Assembly (NCBI GenBank): GCA_028386065.3
Contig: JAKUCV010000897.1
Span: forward strand, 142,869-206,868
DNA: 64,000 nucleotides
Direction: 5' to 3'
DNA from: Turnera subulata
Lineage: Eukaryota; Streptophyta; Magnoliopsida; Malpighiales; Passifloraceae
In this document: piece after piece, positions 22,600 through 35,300 of the stretch
How positions within the stretch are numbered: position 1 is the first letter of the stretch
Layout: each line of letters begins with the position of its first letter
Position numbers and translations under genes: made by a program
The notes under the pieces: model-generated
What the model was told of the DNA's origin: nothing
Database searches by the model: none
What the model saw: only the letters and a program-made list of their open reading frames with translations

Positions 22600-25100
22600 A
22601 ACCTCGCATACAACAATGCCTTTTGCATAGTTGTATCTGATGTCTACTTATTTGGTGAAACTAACCATTCTTGGCAATGGAAATTGCAGCCTCACTGTCA
22701 TAGTCGACTAACACTAGATCAGTGTTCTATGCATTATCCATCTCACAAATCCAAGAATTTATTCAACCAAATAACTTTTACACTGCTGAAGCGAGAGCCA
22801 CATATTTAGCCTCAATCACAGTCAAGAATGCACATGATCATTTCTTACTACTCTATGATATGGCGCCATCATTTAGTAAGAGCATATATCTAGATGTAGA
22901 CTTTTCTACCATCTAGATCTTTTCCATGATCAAGGTTTGTGTATTCAACTAAGAAGGACATTTCCTAACTTGGTGACAAAAATATAATCAACAGACTTCT
23001 ATAGACATCCCATGATCCTTTTTAACTGCTTGTAATGTGCTATGCCTAGGTCGGATTGACATCTATCTGTTAAGCCATTTGCTTAACCAATATCTTGTCT
23101 ATCATACACCATAGTGTACAGCAAACTTCCGACTGCGCTCCGTTACGGAACTTGGCTTATTCATCACTCTCATCAGGAGTCTTAGGACACACGTTTTCTC
23201 AAAGTATGACATTTATTGATATGAGTTTAGATAGGATTACTTTGATGCATATTGTATTATTCCAAATCTTTATTAGTGTAATTCTCTTACGAGAAATACA
23301 ATAATTTCTTGAAACAATATCTTGAAATCTTAATTTCAATATTATATGCAAACCTTTATCCATATCATCTATCTCGATTGAGATGACAACTAGGTCCTTT
23401 ACCTTGTTGATTAAACTCCATATCATTTCTAGCTATAAGTATGTCATATACATACTATATGTAAATTACAAACTTGCTTGGTACATGCCTTGAGGATTAG
23501 AAGACCAATATAGACTTCAAAGTCTACAAACTATGTGTTTGTGGTCCTCTTCAATGAAACACAATCTGTTTCATTCTATCTCCATTGAGAAAGGCATTAT
23601 TACATCCGTTTGACGTAATCCAAGATTTAAGTTTGAAATAACAGCTAGAAACATCCATACATAGGTAAAACTCACAGAAATCAAGATCGACTCTTTGTAA
23701 TCTATCTCTTTCTGTTGTGTACCTTTTCACCATTAATTGATCCATAAATTTCTCAACTCAATGACATTATGTCCTTCAATGAGATCAACCAGTCCTTAAA
23801 CTTTATTGACTCTCATTGACTCCATCTGTTCTTCAAGTGTCTTTGTCCATTTTTCTTTAGAAGGATTTTGAGGCAGCCTCTTCTAGGCTCTTCATGTAGG
23901 AATATCATAAAAGACCCACTATCTTCGATGTCAAATCATCAACGATAATGTTTTATGAGAATCACACTAAATTGTGATTCAGGTATGTTGTTCCCATTTG
24001 GATCAACATGGCTCCCACTCGGATTAAAAACGTTAATCTCGCTCCCACTTAGAACAAGATCTTTCTTTATCGCTCCCACTTGGAACAACAAGATTACTTT
24101 TATTCGGACTTGATGATGAGGAAGTTTATTGATGAGAAACTAATTCATCATCTGTAAAAATCCTCCCACTCGAATAAAGTAATCCTTGCACGTCTTAATC
24201 CTCTTCCTCAAATAAAGATAGGCCTTAACCTACCTCACCCTTCTTAGGAAACTCAATCACTAAGAATGTAACATCTGTTGGTTTAATCTCAGTTACACTC
24301 CCACTGTTCTGTTGACTTATAAACATATAACCTTAGAGGTTAGTAAGTATCTCATAAGACACTTGTCTTCCTCTGAAGGCACATCTTGCCAGCTAGAGAG
24401 GAATAATGTTTATAAGTAGCATAACTTCCAAGGTTACTAAAACACTTGGTGGGAAGCATTCTACTCAACAACATATGTAAAGTAGTTGTAACTGACAATG
24501 TAGGCATACTGTTAAGTATATAGGCAGCAACCAATTAAATATTACCCATGTGGCAATAAGGTTTGCGCCCTCGTTTACTTAACCGTTACAGAAGCATTCC
24601 ATCATGTCACTCTATAACACATTTTGTCATAGATTGTTAGGAATAGTCAACCAATGCACTATATCCTTTCATCACATGCCCAACTGATTGGATCGACAAA
24701 ACGATCACAATTAACGTGAAGATCTTGTATCTTCATATCTAGATAATTTTCTATTAAGCTCATATAGCTTTAGAAACAACTTAATGCCTCAAAAATAGAA
24801 AATTAAACAGATATAATTGGGCATAATGAATAAAATGATGAATTACATGCTTTTGCCTAGTCCAAACGTGAATGGACCCGCAGATGTCCAGGTGGACAAA
24901 TAACAATGAAGAGTTGGCTTCAATCACTTTACCGGATGGTCAATAATCAGCTAGATAACACTCACAAGCAGACACTTCTACTTGTATAATGCTAGGAAGC
25001 AAACATTATTTGCTAACCTTGGCATTCTCTGTTGGTCCGTATGACCAAATCTAACATTATTCGGTAATAAGACTAAAGCCATATAAAATTGAACCAGAAT
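22600..25100 (-). pseudogene. Copia pol remnant (pre-integrase, integrase, RT, RNase H)
   Basis: Minus-strand pieces in the expected order. At 25050-24840 there is a GAG-pre-integrase-like stretch (RFGHTDQ near its start, AGPFTFG later). The 24534-24352 frame contains AAYILNSMPT, matching the integrase AaYilN.vPs motif. The 23745-23551 frame contains NAFLNGDRMKQIVF, the copia RT motif vDVKTAFLNGdLeE. Near 23060-23000 is AHYKQLKRIMGCL, matching HW.a.KrilrYL. Near 22800 is AKYVALASAV, matching the RNase H motif EAEYvAl. Each is broken by stops or frameshifts, and no protease motif was seen. Confidence 0.75.
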
Positions 25101-25974
25101 CAATTTTATAATTTGTCATGAAAGCATGTATGGTTCCTAAAACCAAGACATGTCAGAAAAGACTTCTATCATGTAAGATCACATCTCATATGTTACACAA
25201 GACTAACTTGTATGATATGAGTATTTAAGCAACACCTTATTGTTGCTACTTACATGTCAAAACGTTTAATCTCCATGTGAGACTTAACATTGATCAGGTA
25301 TCACTTCTCCATACAATATAATGTGTGACTACTGAGTCTATAATTCACTAAAAATTATATCAATTACACACAAAATAAAACTGCCGCAAACAGAAAGTTT
25401 GCTAACTCATGCAAAGTAAAGTACCAATTCGTACTATCCAATTTCATCATTGGAAAATGACCCTTTTGGTCATCATTGCAACACTTTTATTGCAACAGTA
25501 CTTTGCATTGTATGGTTTGTCGTACTGATCTGTCTTCAACTTTCATGACTATAGTGATGATCACAAGAGCACTTTTGCTCTCCCAGCACATACTGGAATA
25601 CTAAATTCCAAATTTTATGATTATCGCCATTAAGCATCAACCTTTTGTTGAGCTATGCGGCAATACATATGAAGCAGTAATTATATTTAACAAATAAAAT
25701 ACACAAAAGGATCACACTTAAGGTATAATGTTCAACATACATACATAGATAATGCTAAGCTTCGATTGGCTAAGGTAATAATCACATGCATAACCCGGAG
25801 TCGAAAGTTCACTATGTTCCCAATCATCGTCCTAAAGTTGAATGCATAATGAAAATTAATTTAACCAATAACACAGCTAAGCATTAATCATGCTTCAGAC
25901 GACATATTTGTCAAGCACAATTTTATAATCCCATGTGGATTATAAGTTTTTTTTTTTTTTTGAACAACCCAATA

Positions 25975-26937
25975 ATGTTAAACTAATTAACATGTGATGC
26001 TAAACTAAATAGCAACTATTTCATAATGTTAAACCAATTAACATTAAAGCAGGTAATCGTGTATTACTCATGCTTGAACCGTTGGGTAAATATTTCTCGT
26101 GCCAAATTCACAAAGAAAATGGTCTAGAAATATTTGGATTGTATCTTATTGGTGATAAAACATAAACACAAAATTTATGTCAAAAGAATTAGTCCATGTG
26201 ACTAATTTCTTTATCTGGATCTATTAAAAAAAATATTGGAACCCTTCATAATTTTATTCTAAGCCGTATGCCGAAGAATAAAATTTAATTAGACCATATG
26301 TCTAACGTGGACAAATTTTACGAAGATCATGAGATATAAAATAAAACTTATTTAGACCGTGTGTCTAAAAATTTATTTTTATTGATCATCTCTTCTAAAA
26401 ATATAAAAATACCAGACTTTTGTCTCGACTAATTTTATTTTATTTAGGCCAAAAACTCATAAAATAAAACTTACTTAGACCGTATGTCTAAGATAAACAA
26501 TTTAATTTTATTCAGGTCATAAACCCAAAATAAAATTAATTTTTAGACCATATGTCTAAAAAAAAAAATATATCATTATTACATTGTCTTTATCATATGT
26601 CAATAGAAGAAATTTGATTTAGACCATATGTCTAAAAGAAGTCTATTTCTATAAAATAATAGTAGACTTGAAGTAAATACAGAAAGGGAATTAGCCTATT
26701 TAATTATATAAATTTTTGTATGTTATATTTTTGCTTTAACTTATTAAAGCACAAAATGACATGTTAAACATATCAACACATCATGGATAACATGTTAAAC
26801 AAATTAACATGAATGCACAAGTATGTTAAACAAATTAACATTAGTGCAAAGGTATGTTAAATAAATTAACATTATTATAGTTTAATTGTGTTAAATTAAT
26901 TAACATTAATACATAAGTATGTTAAACTAATTAACAT
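25975..26937. repeat. Two families of palindrome repeats inside the copia element
   Basis: Family A is a 19-nt dyad ATGTTAA-N5-TTAACAT at 25975, 26026, 26792, 26823, 26854, 26888 (one mismatch) and 26919. Family B is a 15-nt dyad TAGAC-N5-GTCTA at 26290, 26353, 26476, 26544 and 26620. Both have a fixed 5-nt spacer. They lie between the PBS side and pol, in the position of leader and gag. Confidence 0.8.
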
Positions 26938-27299
26938 ATACTTATTGAATTATTATTTGAAAAAAAAAAGTTTAAAATAGCTCATTTAGCTAAAGAAACA
27001 CAAAAAAAATAATAATAATTCTGCTCGGATCGGCAGGAATAGCTCAGTACAGCTCGTTGCGGCTCGGGTTGTTTTGGTTTAAATTTTTTTTTTATTTAAA
27101 CCATTTAAGGCTGTCAATCCAGAACCACTCATTAAAAAAAACGGTTGTTTAAATGCCATAAAATGGCTGGTAACATTTTACATTACATATATAAAAGAAA
27201 TGTGGGTATTAGTGGGTATTAAAGAGAATAATTAAGGGCTAGTAATGTGCATTAAATAGTAATACAACTCACAGCCGTTTCTCATCTCTCTCTTTAAAA

Positions 27300-27730
27300 A
27301 AAAACACATTTCTTTTTGTTGTTGCAGGAGAAGGCACCGCCGCCCCTCCCGCCGCCCCGAGCCACCATGATGGGTGTCGCAACGCCAGGCCGAGCAGCCG
27401 TTGCCGCCCAGTGTCGTGTCGCGTTGCCTCCCCGCCGTGGCGTGCACAGTGTCTCTCTCGCAAGGAGGCGAGCGCGGTCAGACCCAGCTGCGACACACGC
27501 CACTGGTTCTCCACAGCCACCCTCTTCCGTGAGAAGAGTCCGCCGTCGGCCGCCATCGCACTTGCAGCAGCCCGATACACCGCAGCAGCAGTGGAGTTTG
27601 GTCGCGCCGCCGTCAGCAGCTAGATCCAGGTTGTTTGGGGTCGTCTCGAGTCGTCGTCAGCCATGCGAGCATAGGGAACCGCGTCGCCTGTTTTGGTCAC
27701 CGACATGTCCCTTGACCCATCTGCCGCCGT
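27300..27730. other. GC-rich island inside the copia leader
   Basis: A sharp change from AT-rich sequence to a strongly GC-rich block rich in GCCGCC/CGCCG. Long ORFs occur on both strands (one of 232 codons on plus, one of 103 on minus), as GC-rich DNA produces by chance; none has a recognisable domain. On the plus strand the block is preceded by a pyrimidine-rich stretch ending TTGTTGTTGCAG, like a 3' splice site. It could be a captured gene fragment or a piece of an LTR leader such as those in the gypsy elements. Confidence 0.5.
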
Positions 27731-28412
27731 GTGCAGTAAGGGATGGGTTGGGTTTTCCCGGTTCTTTCCCCGTTGTTTCGTACATATTTTATTACCCCCC
27801 TTTTTTATTAAGTTCTTATTTGTGTACTGGTTGTTCACTTAGAACTGTGGGGATTATCATTGAATTGATTGCCAGTGCATGTTGTTCGACAGGAAAGAAA
27901 AAAAATGGAGGATGGGGCTGTGTTAATTTGTCCGGTGGCCGGGAAACTGCTCTGCGGTCAAGCCTCATATACCCACCCCACCCCCCCCCCCCTTTTTTTA
28001 GATTAAAATTGTAATGTGTATATGTTGTTTATTTTCTATGTTCATTATTTGCCTGTGTAGTAGTGTAAAGGGGATTATGAATAAAGAACTCATTCTTTTT
28101 CTTCCCTAATTCACAGTACTAGTTGGATTTACACAGAAAATAAAAAAAAGATATACAGTGAATCCACAACAACTAAACATGCCTTGTTTCTTTTGCATAC
28201 ACAAAGCAAGTCAGATTCATGCATCAATTCTTCATTCGACAAAACATATTTTACTGATGTTTAGGCAAATAAAAGCATATTTGAAGCATGTGAATCAGAT
28301 AAAACAAATATCTAGACATGCTTGAACATGTGAATCATACAAAAAAAAATATAAGCATATTTATCCAATTGAAAACTTAGACCAGAGATAAGACTCTAGG
28401 CTCCGCTACTAA

Positions 28413-28769
28413 TGAAGGAAAACATATATCTCCTGAATGAAATAAATTAGGACACTTACTTGATGTCCTAGCAGCGGAAGTAGAAGATCTTGGAGTCCAG
28501 GTCTTGATCTACCGGTCGTGTAGGGTTGTCACAGTGTGTCGGATCAACCCCATAGTTTCCACGGCCTAAACCTCTCTTCTAGAGCTGTGTGTTAGGTGTG
28601 TGTGGGTGTAACCTAGCCACCCTTGTATATGTTATTCTTGACTCTTATGCCAAAGAATAATATGTATATATAGGAGGTATATTAGGGTTACATATGAGCA
28701 CCCAACTTATGGGTGGACCTAGTGGGCCTCACCACCTCTAGTGGGCCCCACAACCTATATAACCCAACA
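28413..28769 (-). repeat. Copia 5' LTR
   Basis: 357 bp, same ends as 21029-21385. The PBS-like TAGTAGCGGAGCC is on its inner side. Confidence 0.92.
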
Positions 28770-28774
28770 ACAAC

Positions 28775-30400
28775 TAATTATTAGCTATACATATATGTAT
28801 GGAGTTCATCTACCCATGATGGCTTAGCCATCTTTATAGGAAGACAATAATGCTCTTGCTGTGGTCAATTATAGTGCATGCAAAAGAGAAATTAGAGTGT
28901 GCTTTGCTTTCATATGTTATCTGCTTATAAAGTCAGGATTCGTAGCCATACTAGTACCGAATTAATTGAGATTTGAGACAACTAGCTACTGAAAATGAAA
29001 ATGTAGGTCACACATGTGTGAGATGAAAATTAACTTTCCTTAGAAAGCACCATACAACCTTTAATGCCAGCAAAGATTGGTCACTTTCTTGACTGTGCTT
29101 CTCCATCACATTATAAAATACATACAAAGTTATCAATCTAATGGAAAGCCCATGAGACCAACAGATTTGGCTATCTATTTTTTAGAGCCTACCACTATAC
29201 AAATTAAACTTGATGATCCCGCCGGGCTGACTCGACAAGGCTACACAGTACTAGTCATTGATATCTCACGATTTCAAACTTCTTGAAACAGACCATACAC
29301 TACACATGAACTCAATAATATGAAACATAAATGGATATAAATAAAAATGGACCAATCCGTTGCTAGCCTTAGGAGTAAAGTGCACATGCAAACCCTTCTA
29401 TTCCAGTGAATGACTTGTTGACGGGTTATAAGGGTGGGATCATCCGGAATCCATCACCATTAGACTGAAACATTTCAACTTTTTGGAACAAGAAAAATGT
29501 TGGCCGGGACAAACATCCAAACCACACTAGTGTGGTACTGGTATGTGATTTAACAGCGAAACGACATGCACCGAGTGGTCCACTAAAACCATCCCCTAGT
29601 TCATTTCCATGATATTTGTGGTCCTAAAATAGTCACTCATGTTCTTCATCGGGAAATATGATTAGGGTCCATTCATGATCTATGAGCAGGCTATAAAACT
29701 TCTACGTTATATGAGGCTATATATTAGCATTAATTTCATTTCACCAGGAAAGGGTTTCGAGGCTTCATATAATTAATTTGCACAAACATTAATGGACTAT
29801 TAAGGACAGTACTGCATCTTGACAGTGATATGTTGGCACAATACGGTTGGACCATTGCTGTGCATGGTTAGGGTTAATTGTTACGTACGTAGAATTGCAT
29901 GCTACATAATTGTGATCGAACAACTTTTCCTTGATGGAAATGGTCCCAAACTAGTACGTATCGGGAAGTAGCTATAGTAGATTGCACAGTGATTTTTGAT
30001 ACACTACAACAGATAACATTTGGATGCTTGTCCTCTAGGTCTTGTTTTATCAATCTCAAACCATAAAACATGCATATAAACTGTAAAGCTGCATATAGTT
30101 TGTCTTGTCGCTTCCCCTTACCTTCAAGAGAACTAGCTACCAGAGTCTGAACGATAAATTCACAGGAAATGCAAGAGAAGCTTTTTCTTTGTTTTTTTTC
30201 ATTTTTTTTTATATAAGCGGTGACATGCACGTCTGGCGGAACCAAGAACTATATTCTTATAGAGTTCATATGGATGTAGAAAACTGGGCCAATTTTATTA
30301 GATAACTTGTTTAATTATTCTGGAGGGCAAGGGGTTGAAATTGAACATTACTCAGGCCTTGAAATCTCAAGTCCAGAATTTGTCCCTAAGTGAGTGACTT
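28775..30400. other. Intergenic
   Basis: Moderately AT-rich unique sequence between the copia element and the LINE. No gene or element ends seen. Confidence 0.45.
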
Positions 30401-30430
30401 GGTTTTCGTGCCTAAACTCCGGCAAGGATT

Positions 30431-32327
30431 ATGAGTAGACAAGGGGGCGATAAGAGGGTTGACGAGTTGGGTAGGAAGGCTGTGGTCGTCAACAAACACG
30501 GCGTGAGTGATGTTAGAGGTGATCTGCACGACCACAAACACGGCGTGAGTGATGTTAGAGGTGATCTGCAGATGCGACCTAGCTTCTTCTCAAAATACTC
30601 TGGGGTTTTCATCCAAAGAGCGTTGGAGGATGGTAGGGCAGTGTTTGTTGAGAATATTCTTTTTGGTGGCAATCTATTGATCTCTATCGTGAAATCTCCA
30701 GAGTGGGAGTGGTGATGGACATCTTCATCCCAGGCAAACTATCCTGGAATGGTCTTCGTTATGGCTTTGTGAGGTTGGAAAATAGAGGCGGTGCTAACAA
30801 CATTATCAATCTTATCAATAAGTCCTGCAATGGCACGCTACGCGCTAACGTTGCGAGGAACAGGATATGGAAGAGCTCTTCCGGGATTGGTTCACGGCTT
30901 CGTTTTCCTAAGAACCTTAAGGGAACTGGTGCAATCCCGGGTCTAGTCCGAGAGGGTGTTTCTTTTTCTCAAGTTGCTGGTGCAGCGAGGGAGGGTCGGC
31001 ACTCATCAAAAGATACAATGCAAGAGATGGTTAAATCCAGTCCGGGGGTTGGGGGTGTGTCTTCTCTTGTGTTCAGCCCAAACACAGTTCAGATCAATAG
31101 GTTGAGGAATTATGCTTTTGGGGTTCTGAGTGATGGTGTTGAGGTGGCGGAAGTGCAAAGGTTTATGTCGTCCAATCTGAGGATGAAGGCAAGTATTAAA
31201 ATGATCAGCGGTCCTCATGTGCTATTGAAATTTTCTTCCAGAGTAGCCATGTTAGCTTGTGTGGAGTCCGATATCATACGAAACTCGGGTCTCTTTGATG
31301 TTTTAAAAGAATGGGAGATGGGCGATAGTGCCTCCCACCGTCATTGTATGCTCAATATTTATGGGGTTCCTCCCATCGCTTGGTGTGAAGAATTCTTTCA
31401 TCAAATCTTTGTTCGTTTTGGTCCATTCATGGGTCTCCACAATCAACTGGATACTAGTTCGGATTTGACAGTGGCAAGAGTTCAAATATCTACAACTTAT
31501 ATGGAACCTATTAAGAGAGACTTTAGGGTAACCATGGGGATCGGTGTTATCATATTTTTGTGGTTGAAGCTCAACCCGTTTATGTTTTGGAGCATCCATC
31601 TGCCATTTCCTCGTGGGTTGATGGTGAGTCCGCCTCGAAGAAGCAATCAAAAAAGGCTCCTGTTGAGTCACACTCTAATCGGAAGATGATGGGTTCTCTC
31701 GAAGTGTCGCCGGACCCTTTTGGGCTTAACGACACTATCAAAAACATGAGAAAGGGAAAGAGGGTGATGAGGTCTATGTCTATCCCTCGAAACGTGGGTG
31801 AGAGGCTTGAGATTGGTGGGCACGTTGAGCAGGGTTTATGTGTGCCTTCTGTCTCCTCTGGAGATTATATTGATGGGGACACTCGTGTGGAAGTTCCTTT
31901 TCCTAGGAGGCAGAACATTCCTTTGGCGGCGCATGTTAATTCAATTGCTCCTATTGGTGAGGTTCATTCGAACCTGGTGAAAAAAACTGGTTCCCAACAT
32001 ATTCTGAATGGGCCTGGTGGGTCCAAGGTTAATAACTTACTTTCCTTGGCTAGTGAATCTTATGTGGAAACTACCCCTGTGAGGGCAGTTGGTGGTAATG
32101 GGCTCATGGCTGTGGGCCTCTAGGGTATTGTTAAAGGCCAAGTCAATAATATGGCAAGTAAGCCCAACCAGATTAGTAATTCCTACCTTGGTGCGGCGTC
32201 GTGTGAGGAAAAGGAGTATGTTTCTGTGGCAGACAGCAAGGAATCCCCATCTTCTTGTAGTATTGTAGGAGACATTAATTTGAGAGAGCTTCAAAGGAAT
32301 TTTGATAAGCTTTTGGCAAGGGCTTAG
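30431..32327 (+). pseudogene. LINE ORF1 (RNA-binding, gag-like), broken
   Basis: The first frame has a duplicated 14-residue unit (HGVSDVRGDLHDHK, 30495-30578) and then AVFVENILFGG. After a frameshift near 30705 it continues with MDIFIPGK and GFVRLENRGGANN, an RRM-like arrangement (FV.ni......f...G.v.D.fiP....G.rfGFVRf). A long Ser/Gly-rich body follows. Another frameshift near 31600 and a TAG at 32121 interrupt the C-terminal part, which ends FDKLLARA at 32327. ORF1 proteins of plant LINEs bind the element RNA. Confidence 0.7.
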
Positions 32328-32363
32328 TGTAATCGGTGGACAATAATCAATAAGATAAAAAAG

Positions 32364-35300
32364 GTGTCGAAATCAGGCAACATCCACTCCCTTCGATCCG
32401 GCGACAGTTCAACTCAAGACGCTGAGGTTTTGAAAGGAAATTCTCGTTTCTTGCTCAACCAGGAGGTGAGTTCTCCTATCTCCAAATCTTTTGAAGTTGA
32501 GAAGACCTTGGAGGTTGGGAATGCAATTGGCCTTGATTTGGGGCTTGAGATTGTCGTTGTCTCCTCTCTAGTGGAAGGGTTGATTATTAAGGAGGGTGAG
32601 GCTTGGGCAGAGGCTAATAAGGCCTCCAGTTAGCTGCTGCCGTGTTGTTGTGTGCCTCTTCTTTATCATGTTTTGTTTTCTACCTTGGAATGTTAGGGGT
32701 GTTGGTTCCAGTGCGAAACAAAGGCAGGTTAGAGAGCTAATTGTGAAGGAGTCTGCTAAACTCATTTTTCTATGTGAGACTAGATGTCATGGGTGGCACC
32801 ATAATGATTACTCGAAGGCTTGGGGGAGGGGTGCGTTTAATGGTGTGGCTGTTGATGCTGTTGGTAACGTTGGGGGTATTTGTTTGCTTTGGGATCCTAC
32901 TTTCTTCTCTTGTTCTAAAAGTTGTTATGGGAGCAACTGGATTTTGGTGGAGGGAGTTGTTGGTGGACACTGTATTGCTATATGTGGCTTGTACAGGCCT
33001 GCTTGTAGGGAGGATCGGTTAGATTTGTGGGATGAGCTGAGATGTCAGCTTCCTATTATTTCCCATCCCTGTCTTATAATAGGAGATTTTAACGAGGTCT
33101 TATTGCCTGAAGAGAGGTTAAGCGGGAGGTTGTACAGGCGGGGTGCTGATGCTCTCTTTAGTTTTATCTCTGATCTTGAGCTCTGTGAGGTGGAATTGAA
33201 AGGTAGGCGATTCACTTGGGGTAATTGTCGGGCAGCTAGCAGGATTGATAGAGCTTTCTTCAATCTGGTCTGGTTTTCTTTGTTTCCGGGTATCTCCTTG
33301 CGTGTTGAAGCCAAAGGGGACTCTGATCATTGTCCTCTCGTGTTGGCTCAAGAACGGTTTAATTGGGGCCCGAGGCCTTTTCGGTTTCTAAATTGCTGGT
33401 TTTCTCATCATCAATTTGATAATGTTTTGGAAGGAATGTGGGAGGAGGCCTGTTTGAAATTTCCTGGAACTTTAGTCTTCTATGCAAGCTTGGCTTTCTA
33501 AAATAGTTGTTTAGAGTTTGGAACTCTAAGAGTTTTGGAAATATTGATGTCACTCTGAAGGAGCTCAGGCTGAAGGTTGACGATTTGGATAAAATTACGG
33601 AGGTTAGAAGTCTGTCTGAATCAGAAAAGGTTGAGTTTTTTAGTCTAAAATCTGAGATCGCTACTAGGCAACAACAATATGAATGCTTATGGAGACAGAA
33701 ATCTCGTGCCACTTGGCTCCGGCTAGGGGATAAAAACTCCAAATTCTTTCATTCTGTTGCATGCAATAGGGGAACTAGAAACTCTATCTTGGAGATCACG
33801 GTGGGGGATAAGCTAATCACTGAACCGAATGAGATTAAATCTAAAGCTAACAAGTTTTTTGCGAACCTATTTTGGCCTTTGCCCTCTTTTCGCTTCAACT
33901 TGGGTAGGCTTCCAGTTAAGCGCCTGGACTCGCGTATGGTAGCTTCTTTGGAGGAACCGTTCAGTGTAGAGGAAATTAAAGAGGCCATTATGGTCGGCGA
34001 TGGGGACAAAGCATCCGGGCCCGACGGGTTTTCCCTCGCCTTTTACAAGAAGGCTTGAGCGCTGATCTGTGACGACCTTGTAGCTATGGCTAACGAATTT
34101 CATAAATCCTGTCGATTGCCTAAAGGAATTAACAGAGCCTTCCTCACTTTGATTCCAAAATCCAGTGAGTCATGAAGTTTTGATCAGTTCCGGCCTATTA
34201 GTCTAGTCCATGGTGTGTACAAAATTGTTGCGAAGATTTTGGCAAAGAGGCTGAAGGTGGTGATGCCGGTAATTATTGGTGACAGCCAATTTGCTTTTAT
34301 TGAAGGCAGGTTCATTCTTGACTGTGTTTTCACGGCTGCGGAGTTAATCCACCAAGTTAAGAAGTCCAATTTGAAAGCTTTTGTTTGGAAAGTGGATTTC
34401 TAGAAAGCATACGATTTTGTCTCTTGGGACTTCCTTATGGAAATAATGGCTACTATAGGTTTTAGGGAGAAATGGAGGAGTTGGATGTGGAATGTATTGC
34501 GGGGGCTAAACTTTCTGTTCTGGTGAATGGCAGTCCTACTGACGAATTTGTGATGCATAGGGGACTTAAACAAGGGGACCCCTTATCCCCCCTTCTGTTC
34601 AATATCGTGGCCGAAGGACTTGCTGTTATGGTTTCTCAATCCATTTCAAACGGGCTGGTTAATGAGCTGCAGATTAACAATTTGGCATTTTCTTTCCTCC
34701 AATTTGCTGATGACACCGTATTCTTTGTTCCTGATGATGTTGATTCTCTGCTAAATATCAAAAGATGCCTTCGGTGCTTTGAAATTCTATCTGGTTTGGA
34801 AATTAATTACCACAAAAGCAGCCTCATCGGTATTAACATACCTCATTCCAAGATGAAGGAGGTAGCAAACCTTCTTCTTTGCAGAGCTGATTCCTTACCC
34901 TTTACTTATTTGGGTCTTCCCATTGGAATTAATATGAGGAGCTTGAAAGCTTGGGAGCCTGTCATCAATAGAATTAAACTACGTTTGGCGTCTTGGAAAG
35001 GAAAGTTTCTTTCTATTGGTGGGAGGGTTACCCTTATAAGGTCAGTCCTTTGCAATCTTCCTATTTACTATCTGTCGCTTTACAAAATTCCAAGTGGGAT
35101 GGCCAAGAAAATTGTGAGGCTACAACGCAACTTTCTGTGGAATGGTAGTGGTGATAAGAGACGTCTATGTATGGTGGCTTGGGAGAAAATCTCTAAGCCT
35201 AAGCACTGTGGAGGGTTGGGAATTGAGGCGTTACTTGTCTGTCAAAAATCGGTGCTTTCTCTTTGAGGAATGGTCTTATTTTTGTTCTCAGAAATGGCAA

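Larger units (their letters stand above)
21029..28769 (-). mobile_element. Ty1/copia LTR retrotransposon, complete but coding-dead
   Basis: Two 357-bp LTRs, TG...CA, are flanked by the 5-bp TSD ACAAC (21024-21028 and 28770-28774). On the minus strand the 5' LTR (28413-28769) is followed by TTAGTAGCGGAGCC as PBS, and a purine tract GTGAGTGGGAGA (complement of 21386-21397) precedes the 3' LTR. Inside, in minus-strand order, come a GC-rich block, AT-rich palindrome arrays, then GAG-pre-integrase, integrase, RT and RNase H remnants full of stops. The domain order integrase-RT-RNase H identifies copia. By my reading the LTRs differ at only four positions, all transitions, so the insertion is recent although pol is unreadable. 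It was probably moved in trans by another element. Confidence 0.92.

Noticed and set aside
22722..22916. Plus-strand ORF over the copia RNase H region
   Set aside because: Shadow of the minus-strand copia pol, whose motifs read on the other strand.
27316..28014. 232-codon ORF in the copia GC island as a host gene
   Set aside because: No recognisable domain, and overlapping ORFs on the opposite strand. Kept only as a composition anomaly.
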